Source: Psychromonas sp. (GTDB lineage Bacteria; Pseudomonadota; Gammaproteobacteria; Enterobacterales; Psychromonadaceae). From it: a DNA stretch of 29,959 nucleotides. The notes under the pieces were generated by a model. It saw only the letters and a program-made list of their open reading frames with translations, did no database searches and was not told the DNA's origin. Shown here one piece after another: positions 1 to 8,848 of the stretch. The DNA lies in the NCBI GenBank assembly GCA_023145575.1, contig JAGLDN010000112.1, forward strand, positions 1-29,959, in the 5' to 3' direction. Position numbers and translations under genes: made by a program. How positions within the stretch are numbered: the stretch's first letter is position 1; each line of letters begins with the position of its first letter.

Positions 1-721
1 GTTTTACAAACTCATCTTCATAGCGTAAACCATCTGGATTTAACACCCTATATTCATCAAGCCCAATCGCATTATCTAAACTTGCACCTAACGCTAAATT
101 ATTTGATTGTAAATATTCAATGCTTTTCATAAAACCGAATGTTCGAGCCCGACTTATCTCTTTAACAAAAAAATCACCAGAAAATTGCATTTTAATATGT
201 TGATTTTGTCCTTCAAAAACAGGATGATCAAAATCAATTTTGAAATCTAAACTAAATCCTTTTTCTGACGGTCGCAACTCAGCCCACTTTCCTTCTTTGT
301 TATCTTCAACCCTTACAGTTTTTTTCACTCGAATAAATTTTTTGGGCGTATTTTGCTCAGTTATCCCCGCAGATTGTAGAAGGAAAATAAACGGACTCGC
401 ACTACCATCCATAATCGGAATTTCAGGGGCATCAACATCAATAATCACGTTATCAATACCAAGCCCTGAAAATGCAGCAGAAAGATGCTCAATAGTAGAA
501 ATTTTTTCGTTAGCATCATTTACAAGAGAAGTACATAGCATTGTATCTTGCACAGCATTTGCATGAGATTTAAAGCTAACAATCGGTGTTAAATCTGTGC
601 GTCGATAAACAATACCACTATTAGCAGGCGCAGGATGCAACTCTATTGTTACTTTTTTCCCAGAGTGTAATCCTATACCTATAGATTTAACACTTTTCTT
701 TAATGTACGTTGCTTTATCAT
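1..721 (-). CDS. lpxC: UDP-3-O-acyl-N-acetylglucosamine deacetylase LpxC (N-terminal part, cut by window edge)
   Basis: LpxC is the zinc-dependent cytosolic deacetylase that commits UDP-acyl-GlcNAc to lipid A synthesis. The frame opens MIKQRTLKKSVKSIGIGLHS, typical of the family. It holds STIEHLSAAFSGLGIDN, with the first zinc-ligand histidine (His79 in E. coli), then APEIPIMDGSA and SRARTFGFMKSIEYLQ. About 240 codons are present. The window ends after YEDEFVK, immediately before the HKxxD zinc motif, so the C-terminal domain is missing only because the window stops. ATG at 719-721 is the only sensible start. The gene follows ftsZ after 89 bases that contain its own promoter candidate, as in E. 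coli, where lpxC is the last gene of the cluster. Confidence 0.97.
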   Translation of the reverse strand, partial: MIKQRTLKKSVKSIGIGLHSGKKVTIELHPAPANSGIVYRRTDLTPIVSFKSHANAVQDTMLCTSLVNDANEKISTIEHLSAAFSGLGIDNVIIDVDAPEIPIMDGSASPFIFLLQSAGITEQNTPKKFIRVKKTVRVEDNKEGKWAELRPSEKGFSLDFKIDFDHPVFEGQNQHIKMQFSGDFFVKEISRARTFGFMKSIEYLQSNNLALGASLDNAIGLDEYRVLNPDGLRYEDEFVK

Positions 722-752
722 ATACAGCCTATACTAACAAAATTATTAAATT

Positions 753-780
753 ATTATAACACAATTTGAATTTTATTCAA
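753..780 (-). promoter_or_regulatory. Candidate lpxC promoter with extended -10 and overlapping inverted repeat
   Basis: On the minus strand there is a perfect -10 TATAAT (753-758) preceded by TGn (extended -10). It is spaced 16 bases from TTGAAT (775-780), which matches four of six -35 bases. The -35 forms one arm of the inverted repeat TTTGAAT-aaa-ATTCAAA (765-781), which could be an operator or a weak hairpin. The promoter would start transcription about 25-30 bases before the lpxC ATG. Assignment is from consensus matching only. Confidence 0.5.
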
Positions 781-810
781 ATCACACGTTTTAATTAGAA
801 GTTCCCTGTA

Positions 811-2046
811 TTATTTTTTTCTTAAAAAAATTGGAATATCTAAATAGTCTCCTGCTAAAGCTTTAGTTTTCTCTTTACTAATTTCGCTTTCTGCGCTCTT
901 ACTATTTCTAAAAAATGCTGGAATGTTGATATTTTCATCCGTATTTTGATCCTTGACCTCTACGTCTTCTTCAATTTCAACCGAAGTTCCGTAGATAGCA
1001 TCACTAACGTTGAGCTTCTCAATCGGATCTGAAGTTAAACGTGAACCGAGCCCTGTTACAATAACAGTGACATGTAAATTTGCACTGTCATCCGCTTGAT
1101 TAATTGTAACCCCGATAATTGTTTGAGAATCTTCAGAAGCAAACTCTTTTATTGCATCTCCAACAGTTTCATACTCTTCCCAAGAAAAGTCCATCCCAGC
1201 TACAATATGCACTAATACACCGCGTGCGTTTGCAAGATCAACATCTTCAAGTAAAGGACAAGAAATTGCTTGATCAACAGCTGCTTCAGCACGATCTTCA
1301 CCACTTGCAATACCAATACCCATTACCGCAGTTGTACCTGCTTCTGTCATAACTGTACGCACATCAGCAAAATCAATGTTAATTGTACTTTCTTCGTTGT
1401 TAATAATAGCAGAAAAGCCAGAAACCGCATCATATAAAACACCATTAGCAGCTTCTAACGCACCTAAGAAACTAACCCCTCGAGGTAATGATTTTTGAAG
1501 TTTATCATTTGGTATAATTAACAATGAATCAATGTGCTCTGATAAACGAGTAACGCCTTGATTTGCATAGTTAATACGTTTTTTTCCTTCAAAAAAGGAT
1601 GGCTTTGAAACAACACCAATCGTTAATGCCCCAAGTTCTTGTGCCACTTCGGCAACAACAGGTGAAGCACCTGTTCCAGTACCACCACCCATGCCCGCCG
1701 CAATGAAAATGACATCGGCTCCCGTAAGAAGTTCACGAATAGTTTCTTTGTCTTCCATTGCAGATTTGTAACCGATCTCAGGATTTGCACCTGCACCTAA
1801 ACCATTTGTTATACTTGCACCAAGCTGCAATCGAATAGACGCTTGCGATTTTCGTAGCGCTTGTGCATCAGTATTCATCACAATAAATTCAGCACCAGTT
1901 AGTCCTTGAGCAATCATGTGATTAATGGCATTACCACCACCCCCACCAACGCCAACAACTTTAATAACAGCTTGCTGTTTATACTCTTCATCAACAATTT
2001 CAAACATTTGATCTTTTACTTCCGCTATTTTTGTTTCATTCGACAT
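811..2046 (-). CDS. ftsZ: Cell division protein FtsZ
   Basis: FtsZ is the tubulin-like GTPase that polymerises into the Z ring and recruits the divisome. The 411-residue product has the GGGGGNA loop (34-40), the tubulin signature GMGGGTGTG (118-126) and the T7 catalytic loop NIDFAD (224-229). The N-terminus is about 13 residues longer than E. coli FtsZ; Met14 aligns with the E. coli start. The longer form is preferred because GGAGG lies 7 bases before ATG 2046 while Met14 has no ribosome binding site. The C-terminus is unusual. The expected tail DYLDIPIFLRKK (400-411) is preceded by a second tail-like motif INIPAFFR (373-380). The gene lies 45 bases downstream of ftsA. Confidence 0.98.
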   Translation of the reverse strand: MSNETKIAEVKDQMFEIVDEEYKQQAVIKVVGVGGGGGNAINHMIAQGLTGAEFIVMNTDAQALRKSQASIRLQLGASITNGLGAGANPEIGYKSAMEDKETIRELLTGADVIFIAAGMGGGTGTGASPVVAEVAQELGALTIGVVSKPSFFEGKKRINYANQGVTRLSEHIDSLLIIPNDKLQKSLPRGVSFLGALEAANGVLYDAVSGFSAIINNEESTINIDFADVRTVMTEAGTTAVMGIGIASGEDRAEAAVDQAISCPLLEDVDLANARGVLVHIVAGMDFSWEEYETVGDAIKEFASEDSQTIIGVTINQADDSANLHVTVIVTGLGSRLTSDPIEKLNVSDAIYGTSVEIEEDVEVKDQNTDENINIPAFFRNSKSAESEISKEKTKALAGDYLDIPIFLRKK

Positions 2047-2091
2047 ATTTATGCCTCCACTTGTCCCTGTTTCACCTAACTAATGCGGTAA

Positions 2092-3339
2092 TTAATATTC
2101 TTTTTTTATCCAATTTTTGATATTTTTGACGAAAACAACAAAGCCATTTTCTTTTTGTTTGCCTTGAGGATCTACAAACTCGTCTTCTTTATATTTGAGT
2201 AAGCCTACAGCCGTTGAATAGGACGGTGAAAATACATCATCAACTAATCCTCGCAGATTAGTAGGCTGACCTACCCTAATCGGCATATTATCAAAAATTT
2301 CTTTCGCAACATCGATTAAACCTCGGATCTGTGCGCCACCGCCCGTTATGACAATACCCGCTGCAAGATTTTGTTTTAATACGGCTGTGTTTTGAAACTT
2401 AGCGTCAAGTTTTATAAGTTCAGATTTGACAAATCCAAGCAATTCACTGTAGCGAGCTTCTATAACCTCAACAAATATCCCACTGTCAATATTTCGCTTA
2501 CCACGCCCACCGACACTGCTTAGTTCAATCTTTTCATCTGTCTCTAGCAGTTCTTTTTTTAAACATCCAAATTCAACTTTAATTTTCTCAGCTGATGCCA
2601 TCGGGGCACTAAACGCTATCCCAATATCATTGGTAACCATCTTGGCTGAATAATTGAATGCAATACTATACAATAGCGCACCCGAAATATAAACAGAGAT
2701 GTCCATTGTGTCACTGCCCATATCAACAAGGCAAACACCAAGTTCTTTTTCATCTTCACTTAAAATTGCAGCACTTGATGCAACACCCGAATAAGTTAAT
2801 TGATCGACCTGCAGACCACAGCGTTCAGCGGCTTTTTCTAAATTTCTTGCCAAGTCATTATGACAAATGATTAAATGCACATCTACTTTAAGTTTTACAC
2901 CCGAAAGACCAATTGGATTTTTAATGTTTTCTAACGCGTCTAGGGAGTAAGATTGTGGGATAACATGTAATAAACGCAATTCATCTTGAATTTTTATCGA
3001 GCGAGCATTGTGTAAAACACTCTCAATATCAAATGAAGTGACTTCATGATCTTCCACCGCCCAAGTACCTGATTCATTCTGAGATTTAATATGCGCCCCT
3101 GAAAGAGACAAATTAACAGATGAAACCTTACAATTAGCCATTTCTTCTGCAATGACAAGTGCCTTTGAAATTGCACCTACTACAGCATCAAGATCTGTTA
3201 CAGCTCCTTTATCGACACCGCAAGAGAGTACTTCGCCAACACCAATGACATTGATCTCACCAGTAATCGCTTCTTCTCCAATAATGATGACTATTTTACT
3301 ACTGCCAATATCGAGTCCAACTGTATAGCTATTTTCCAT
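2092..3339 (-). CDS. ftsA: Cell division protein FtsA
   Basis: FtsA is the actin-like protein that tethers FtsZ to the inner membrane. The N-terminal phosphate-1 loop VGLDIGSSKI and the adenosine motif ITGGGAQIRGL are present. The C-terminal VKNIKNWIKKEY is a likely membrane-binding amphipathic helix. Regions such as IKNPIGLSGVKLK and SPSYSTAVGLLKY match the family closely. The phosphate-2 motif, usually DIGGGT, reads DMGSDT (206-211), an odd change at a nucleotide-binding loop. Start choice: a GTG at 3346-3348 would add three residues, but ATG 3339 has GTGGG just upstream while the GTG has nothing like a ribosome binding site. The ftsQ stop lies 14 bases upstream, so the two are co-translated. 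Confidence 0.95.
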   Translation of the reverse strand: MENSYTVGLDIGSSKIVIIIGEEAITGEINVIGVGEVLSCGVDKGAVTDLDAVVGAISKALVIAEEMANCKVSSVNLSLSGAHIKSQNESGTWAVEDHEVTSFDIESVLHNARSIKIQDELRLLHVIPQSYSLDALENIKNPIGLSGVKLKVDVHLIICHNDLARNLEKAAERCGLQVDQLTYSGVASSAAILSEDEKELGVCLVDMGSDTMDISVYISGALLYSIAFNYSAKMVTNDIGIAFSAPMASAEKIKVEFGCLKKELLETDEKIELSSVGGRGKRNIDSGIFVEVIEARYSELLGFVKSELIKLDAKFQNTAVLKQNLAAGIVITGGGAQIRGLIDVAKEIFDNMPIRVGQPTNLRGLVDDVFSPSYSTAVGLLKYKEDEFVDPQGKQKENGFVVFVKNIKNWIKKEY

Positions 3340-3353
3340 GCTACCCACTTATG

Positions 3354-4118
3354 TTAATGCTTACTTATCTGTTGATTTTTCCAACCAATTGCAAAGCCAG
3401 TATCATAACGAAGATCTATATAATCAATGCGTTGTATATTATACTTAATTTCAATTAAAGGGAATACTGATAGAAAACGTTGTACTCGATCAAGTTTTTG
3501 CTCTTTACCTAAACGCAATAAAATACCATTTTTAAGCATTATATTAGTGGAATGTCGCTCATCATTACTTAGCATTGCTATTTTGAATTTACTTACTTTC
3601 ATTAATTGAAATAGTTTATTATAAATATCAAGTGTTTGATTTGCGTCCTTATCTTCGCCTTTGAGTACAACAAAGTTTTTTTCAAAACCTTTAGGTGAAA
3701 CATGAATCACTTCACCAAAACGATTTAATAATGCTTTATTATTCCAAACAGCAGAAATGCTTTGCTCTACAATATGAAGGTCCAGTGTATCAGGCCAATG
3801 TTTTCGGATTGAAGCCGAATAAACCCACGGTAATGCCTCTATTTTTTTTTGAATTTCTGCAATATTTACGTTGAAAAAATTCAATTTGGTGCCTTGACTC
3901 CTTAATATTTTTTTAACACTTTCAACTGAAATATATTTTTGCTGCTCTGTTAAACTAACATAAGTAATAGGTAGGGTTTTATCGTCTGTTATCCAATGTT
4001 TGATAAAATAAAGGGAATAAAATAAACCACTCATCAAACAAACAAAAAAAAGTATACTTACAAACCTTCCTACTTTTAATTTTTTTGTTAACTTATTTAG
4101 TATGTGAAATTTTTTCAT
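3354..4118 (-). CDS. ftsQ: Cell division protein FtsQ
   Basis: FtsQ is the bitopic divisome scaffold that links FtsB/FtsL to upstream components. The 254-residue protein has a basic cytoplasmic N-terminus, one transmembrane helix (about 19-38), a POTRA domain (about 50-119, containing LPWVYSASIRKHWPDTLDLH, a family hallmark) and a beta domain to about residue 240. Sequence conservation is otherwise low, as usual for FtsQ. The gene sits between ddl and ftsA. No clear ribosome binding site precedes the ATG; a perfect 7-bp hairpin fills the 20 bases between the ddl stop and this start. Confidence 0.93.
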   Translation of the reverse strand: MKKFHILNKLTKKLKVGRFVSILFFVCLMSGLFYSLYFIKHWITDDKTLPITYVSLTEQQKYISVESVKKILRSQGTKLNFFNVNIAEIQKKIEALPWVYSASIRKHWPDTLDLHIVEQSISAVWNNKALLNRFGEVIHVSPKGFEKNFVVLKGEDKDANQTLDIYNKLFQLMKVSKFKIAMLSNDERHSTNIMLKNGILLRLGKEQKLDRVQRFLSVFPLIEIKYNIQRIDYIDLRYDTGFAIGWKNQQISKH

Positions 4119-4119
4119 T

Positions 4120-4137
4120 AAATAGGTTAGCCTATTT
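4120..4137 (-). promoter_or_regulatory. Hairpin at the ftsQ translation start
   Basis: On the minus strand AAATAGG-CTAA-CCTATTT forms a perfect 7-bp stem with a 4-base loop, ending one base before the ftsQ ATG (4116-4118). The only AGG near the start lies inside the stem, so the hairpin could limit ribosome access or couple ftsQ translation to ddl. A run of T follows the hairpin on the plus strand, but no gene on that strand needs a terminator here. Function is inferred. Confidence 0.4.
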
Positions 4138-4138
4138 T

Positions 4139-5071
4139 TTATGAATTAAGATCAATGGCTTGCAATAAAATCTTAAAAATGAGATCTTCGAATGAAATAT
4201 CTGCTTGTTTTGCGGCCTTTGGCACAAGACTCAGATCAGTCAAACCTGGAACCGTATTAACTTCAATAAGGTACCAATTACCATGCTCATCACGCATAAA
4301 ATCAACACGACCCAAACTTATACAGCCAAGTGCCGAAAATGCTTTTTCTGCTAATTTATTAAGTATTGATAATTCGTCATCATCTAAACCACAAGGGCAA
4401 CTGTATTGCGTGTCCGTGGATATATACTTTGCCTTATAATCATATAATTCATCAGCAGGTTTCAATTTAATCGCGGGCAGAGCAAGATCTTTCAATATTG
4501 GCACTGTATATTCATCTCCTGTGATCCATACTTCAACCAATACTTCATGATCAAACTCAAATGCGCTATCTAACGCAGATATCAATTCTTCAGGATTAGT
4601 CGCCTTCGCCAAACCAATACTGGAGCCTTCATGAACAGGCTTAACGATTACAACACCTGACAAATCAGCCAATAATTGTGGCGCGTCTGCTGCTGTAAAC
4701 GTTTTTTTGTGAACAACATGCGATTTTGCCACCGGCAAACCACAGCTTTGCCAAATTTGCTTTGTTTTCGATTTATCCATCCCAATCGCGGAACTTAAAA
4801 CACCACTGCCTGTATAACGAATACCCAAATAGGTCAGCAGCCCCTGAATAGTCCCATCTTCTCCCCCTCTACCATGCAAAGCAATAAAGGCAAAATCAAA
4901 ATTATCTCTTTTTAATTGCGTCACATCATAATATTTCGGATCAATAAGCTCTGCATGGATACCTTTCTTTTTTAACGCGGCAAAAACCGCATTACCTGAG
5001 GCCAATGAAACTTCACGCTCTGCACTATTTCCGCCTAATAAAACAGCTACCTTACCAAAATCAACTCTCAT
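4139..5071 (-). CDS. ddl: D-alanine--D-alanine ligase
   Basis: This ATP-grasp ligase joins two D-alanines for the end of the peptidoglycan stem peptide. GGNSAEREVSLASG near the N-terminus holds the glutamate that positions the first D-Ala. HGRGGEDGTIQG and GSGVLSSAIGMDKSKTK follow. LYDYKAKY carries the tyrosine typical of D-Ala-D-Ala rather than D-Ala-D-lactate enzymes. LIEVNTVPGLT is the metal and ATP site. The product is 310 residues, in the DdlB range. A TTG 12 bases upstream (5083) could add four residues. ATG 5071 is preferred because it overlaps the murC stop as ATGA and has GGCGGAG just before it. Confidence 0.97.
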   Translation of the reverse strand: MRVDFGKVAVLLGGNSAEREVSLASGNAVFAALKKKGIHAELIDPKYYDVTQLKRDNFDFAFIALHGRGGEDGTIQGLLTYLGIRYTGSGVLSSAIGMDKSKTKQIWQSCGLPVAKSHVVHKKTFTAADAPQLLADLSGVVIVKPVHEGSSIGLAKATNPEELISALDSAFEFDHEVLVEVWITGDEYTVPILKDLALPAIKLKPADELYDYKAKYISTDTQYSCPCGLDDDELSILNKLAEKAFSALGCISLGRVDFMRDEHGNWYLIEVNTVPGLTDLSLVPKAAKQADISFEDLIFKILLQAIDLNS

Positions 5072-6528
5072 ACTCTCCGCCAATTTTCCATTTTAGTCGA
5101 ATCAAGCTTTAAATCTGCCAATATTTTCACGACAGTACTAATATTACCCGCGCCTTGTGTGATAACAAGATCATTATCATTCATAATATTTGCAAGAAAC
5201 CGAGGCAAATCGTCTACATCTTGCACCAGAATCGGATCTTTTTTTCCAAGTTGACGAATAGTACGGCACAATGAACGGCTGTCAGCAGCAGCAATCGGAG
5301 ATTCACCTGCAGGGAAAACATTAAGCAAAAGCAGTTGATCAACTTGCGAAAGAACATATACAAAATCATCATAAAGATCACGAGTGCGCGTATAACGATG
5401 CGGTTGATAAGCCATTACAATGCGTTTATCAGGCCATCCAGCTCTTGCAGCATCAATTGTAGCTTGAACTTCTGTAGGATGATGCCCATAATCGTCAACC
5501 AGCATGACCTTGCCTCGCCCAGTTTCATACTGACCATATTGCTCAAAACGGCGAGCTATTCCACTAAATTCAGTTAATGCTTTTACAATAAAATCATCAT
5601 CGATATCATCTTCAATCGACACGGCAATTGCTGCAGCTGCGTTTAATGCATTATGTTTTCCAGGTAAGTTAAGATTAATTAATAACGCAGGTTTCCCTTT
5701 TCTGTGGATCAAAAATTCAGTACGACTGAGTATTTGATTGTAATCTGAAAGTCGAACGTCAGCATCTTTGTGAAAGCCATAGGTCACACACTTTCGAGCA
5801 AAGCGTGGAATAAGTGACCTAACCACTGGATCGTCAATGCAAACAACCGCTGTGCCATAAAAAGGAAGGTTATGAATAAATTGTACAAAGGTGTCTTTCA
5901 AGATATTAAAGTCTCCTTGATATGTACCCATGTGGTCAGCTTCAATATTTGTGACGACCGATATCATCGGTTGCAAGTGTAAAAAAGAAGCATCACTTTC
6001 ATCTGCTTCTGCAATTAGATAACGACTTTCACCTAATTTTGCATTGCTACCTGCACTATTTAACAAGCCACCAATAACAAATGTCGGATCAAGGTTTGCC
6101 ACACCATAAATACTTGCAATCAAGCTCGTTGTCGTTGTTTTTCCATGTGTACCAGAAACAGCAATACCATGTCGATAACGCATCAATTCAGCTAGCATCT
6201 CAGCTCGGCGAACGATGGGGATCCTTTTTCTTAGAGCGGCTTTCAATTCTGGATTATTTTTATTGATCGCCGTTGAAACAACGAGAACAGAAGCACCCTC
6301 AATATTGATGGCATTATGTCCAATAAAAATATTAACCCCTAATTTTTTCAAACGGGCGACAACAGTGTTCTCACTAATATCGGAACCAGAGATATGATAT
6401 CCCTCAAAAGCGAGTACTTCTGCAATCCCGCCCATCCCAGCACCACCAATGCCAACAAAATGGATCTGCTTCACACGGCGCATCTCAGGGATCATTGTCC
6501 GAATCTGTGCTACTTTATTTTCAATCAT
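5068..6528 (-). CDS. murC: UDP-N-acetylmuramate--L-alanine ligase MurC
   Basis: MurC adds L-alanine to UDP-MurNAc, the first amino acid of the peptidoglycan stem, using ATP in the cytoplasm. The 486-residue protein has the N-terminal UDP-binding Rossmann motif HFVGIGGAGMGGIAEVL (about 23-39), the Mur ligase P-loop GTHGKTTTT (126-134), and the C-terminal-domain motif DDYGHHPTEV. Its length is close to E. coli MurC (491). The stop overlaps the ddl ATG by four bases. It is separated from murG by 21 bases. Confidence 0.98.
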   Translation of the reverse strand: MIENKVAQIRTMIPEMRRVKQIHFVGIGGAGMGGIAEVLAFEGYHISGSDISENTVVARLKKLGVNIFIGHNAINIEGASVLVVSTAINKNNPELKAALRKRIPIVRRAEMLAELMRYRHGIAVSGTHGKTTTTSLIASIYGVANLDPTFVIGGLLNSAGSNAKLGESRYLIAEADESDASFLHLQPMISVVTNIEADHMGTYQGDFNILKDTFVQFIHNLPFYGTAVVCIDDPVVRSLIPRFARKCVTYGFHKDADVRLSDYNQILSRTEFLIHRKGKPALLINLNLPGKHNALNAAAAIAVSIEDDIDDDFIVKALTEFSGIARRFEQYGQYETGRGKVMLVDDYGHHPTEVQATIDAARAGWPDKRIVMAYQPHRYTRTRDLYDDFVYVLSQVDQLLLLNVFPAGESPIAAADSRSLCRTIRQLGKKDPILVQDVDDLPRFLANIMNDNDLVITQGAGNISTVVKILADLKLDSTKMENWRRV

Positions 6529-6549
6529 TAATATTTACTCTATTAAAAC

Positions 6550-7638
6550 TTATTTAAAAGAAACGTTTTTTTCACAAACCGAGGCAATACGTAGCGTCGC
6601 ATCTACCATCGCCGCCGCTTTACAGTTATTCGACATTTCCACTAGTAGTTGTTTATTACAGCTAAAACGAATTAAGTATTCAATGAGTATGCCTTTGTTT
6701 AAATCTTTCTGCGCAATCAAAATAGCGGCTTGTTTAACAACTAAATTTTGCGCATTTTTAGTTTGATGATCATCAACAGCATGCGGTAATGGAACAAATA
6801 TAGCAGGCAAACCGACAATAGCGACTTCGGCGACTGTCAACGCTCCCGCACGACACACAACTAAATCAGCCCAGTCATATACCACATCCATATCATCAAT
6901 AAATTCTCTAACCTGCACATTTATTTTATATTTTAGATAATCATTTTGTAACTTTTTGAAATGTCCTTTACCACTTTGGTGAATGATTTGATATTTATCT
7001 GGATCTAACTCTTTCATCACAATGGGTAACAAATCATTTAACACTTTCGCACCTAAACTTCCCCCAACAATTAAGATTTTTAATGGAGCCTTGGCAGATG
7101 ATATTTTTTTTGTTGATAAATTAAGCAAACTTTCGCGCACAGGGTTACCAACAAGCAAAGCTTTATCATTGTTAAATGCGCCATCAAAACCCATTAATAT
7201 TTTTTTACAAAAAGGTGCTAGCAAGCGATTAGTTAAGCCTGCAGCCGCATTTTGCTCATGTAAAAGAACAGGGATACCAAGCATCCATGCCGCAATGCCA
7301 CCAGGGCCACTGGCAAATCCTCCCATCCCAATCACTAAATTAACATTGCGTTTTTTTAAAACCGCTCTCGCTTGTATAATAGATTTTATAATACGAAACG
7401 GTGCAAAAACAAGACGAATAATACCATTATTTCGTATACCCGATATATCAATAAAATCTATTTCATACCCATGTTTAGGCACAAGTTGCGCTTCCATTTT
7501 ATCTTTTGTTCCAAGCCAACTCACCTGCCAACCTTGCGCTTTTAATTTATCTGCAACACAAAGCCCAGGAAAGACGTGCCCACCAGTGCCACCAGCCATC
7601 ACTAATAATGTTTTTTTACAATTCATTAAATTTTTCAT
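6550..7638 (-). CDS. murG: UDP-GlcNAc transferase MurG (lipid II synthesis)
   Basis: MurG transfers GlcNAc from UDP-GlcNAc to lipid I, giving lipid II, on the inner face of the membrane. The glycine-rich loop MAGGTGGHVFPGL, LHEQNAAAGLTNRLL, GGSLGAKVLN and the donor-site AGALTVAEVAIVGLPAIFVP all match the GT28 family. The product is about 362 residues (E. coli 355). The start is uncertain: TTG 7644, ATG 7638 and ATG 7626 are in frame, none with a convincing ribosome binding site. ATG 7626 best matches the E. coli N-terminal length. All overlap the 3' end of ftsW, implying translational coupling. Confidence 0.97.
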   Translation of the reverse strand: MKNLMNCKKTLLVMAGGTGGHVFPGLCVADKLKAQGWQVSWLGTKDKMEAQLVPKHGYEIDFIDISGIRNNGIIRLVFAPFRIIKSIIQARAVLKKRNVNLVIGMGGFASGPGGIAAWMLGIPVLLHEQNAAAGLTNRLLAPFCKKILMGFDGAFNNDKALLVGNPVRESLLNLSTKKISSAKAPLKILIVGGSLGAKVLNDLLPIVMKELDPDKYQIIHQSGKGHFKKLQNDYLKYKINVQVREFIDDMDVVYDWADLVVCRAGALTVAEVAIVGLPAIFVPLPHAVDDHQTKNAQNLVVKQAAILIAQKDLNKGILIEYLIRFSCNKQLLVEMSNNCKAAAMVDATLRIASVCEKNVSFK

Positions 7639-8848
7639 TAACAAGATTATCCACTGAGCTGTCGTTTTTATCCCCCTTTTCCGCCTTGCCTTTTATAAAG
7701 CGCACAGGTGAAAGAATTTTCCTAGTTTCAAAATCAATTCGCAACAGCAATCCAATAGCAATAGAGATCGAAAGCAAACTCGACCCACCATAACTTAATA
7801 AAGGTAACGTAAGCCCTTTCGTCGGCGCAATTCCCGAGGCAGCCCCGATATTAACAGCCGTTTGAAAAGCAAACCAAATAGCGATGCCTATTGAGACATA
7901 GCCTTGGAATATTAGTGAGTTTGACAATGCTTTTTTACCGATATTAAACGCTTTATAAACGAGAAAGAATTCAAGTGAAATAACAATGACTACGCCAATA
8001 AACCCCATTTCTTCGGCTAAAATTGCCATAATGAAATCAGTATGAGCCTCAGGAAGATATTCAAGTTTAAGCACAGAATTCCCAAGTCCTTGACCAAACA
8101 ATCCACCTCGACCAAATGCCATTAATGACTGCGTAAGCTGATAACTTTTACCAAATGGATCAGCCCAAGGATCAAGAAATCCGACAACGCGTGCCATGCG
8201 GTAAGGAGAGGTAATGATAAGTATAACAACCGATGCAAGCAATGTAATGGTTAAAAAAACAAATGAAATCATTCTCGCACCAGAGATAAATAAAATACCC
8301 ATCATGATAACAATGATCACAACGGTCGATCCTAAATCAGGTTGAAGCATCAGCAGCAACACAAAAAGAAATAGCACTGCCATTGGTTTAATAAAGCCTC
8401 TTAACGTATCAATAACTTCTATTTGTCGACGTTGTAAATAACTAGCGATAAATAAAACAACTGACAATTTGGCAAATTCAGAAGGCTGTAAGGTCAAAGG
8501 TCCAAAACCTATCCATCGATGCGAACCATTGATTTCGGTGCCCACAATAAGCACCAGAAAAAGCATTAAAAAAGAGAGAAATAAAATTAAATTTTGATGA
8601 TTATACCATTGTTCGCTTGGAATACTAACAACCACTCCAATCATAAATATACTCAGTACAACATAAATAGCATGCCGAGAAATAAAGTGGAAAGGATCAC
8701 CTGTTAAATCAATTGATTCTGTAATGGAGGAAGAAGCCACCATAATAAAACCAATACAAAATAAACAGGCAACAATAATCACCAATAATTGATCATAAGC
8801 ACTTGATACATTACCAAATGAAATTGATTTAAATGGATTTAATTTCAT
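7616..8848 (-). CDS. ftsW: Septal peptidoglycan glycosyltransferase FtsW
   Basis: FtsW is the SEDS-family polymerase that makes septal glycan strands with FtsI. The 410-residue protein shows about ten hydrophobic segments and the SEDS signatures GSHRWIGFGPLTLQPSEFAK, MLQPDLGSTVVI, GQGLGNSVLKLEYLPEAHTD and LLSYGGSSLL. The gene context (between murD and murG, in the cluster with ftsI) distinguishes it from the paralogue RodA found at 20924-22027. The start overlaps the murD stop by four bases (ATGA). Confidence 0.97.
   Translation of the reverse strand: MKLNPFKSISFGNVSSAYDQLLVIIVACLFCIGFIMVASSSITESIDLTGDPFHFISRHAIYVVLSIFMIGVVVSIPSEQWYNHQNLILFLSFLMLFLVLIVGTEINGSHRWIGFGPLTLQPSEFAKLSVVLFIASYLQRRQIEVIDTLRGFIKPMAVLFLFVLLLMLQPDLGSTVVIIVIMMGILFISGARMISFVFLTITLLASVVILIITSPYRMARVVGFLDPWADPFGKSYQLTQSLMAFGRGGLFGQGLGNSVLKLEYLPEAHTDFIMAILAEEMGFIGVVIVISLEFFLVYKAFNIGKKALSNSLIFQGYVSIGIAIWFAFQTAVNIGAASGIAPTKGLTLPLLSYGGSSLLSISIAIGLLLRIDFETRKILSPVRFIKGKAEKGDKNDSSVDNLVNEKFNEL

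Noticed and set aside
240..566. 108-codon open frame on the plus strand
   Set aside because: It is antisense to lpxC, whose protein motifs are unmistakable on the other strand.
7022..7657. 211-codon open frame antisense to murG
   Set aside because: It is long, but murG matches its family throughout and this frame has no recognisable content or ribosome binding site.
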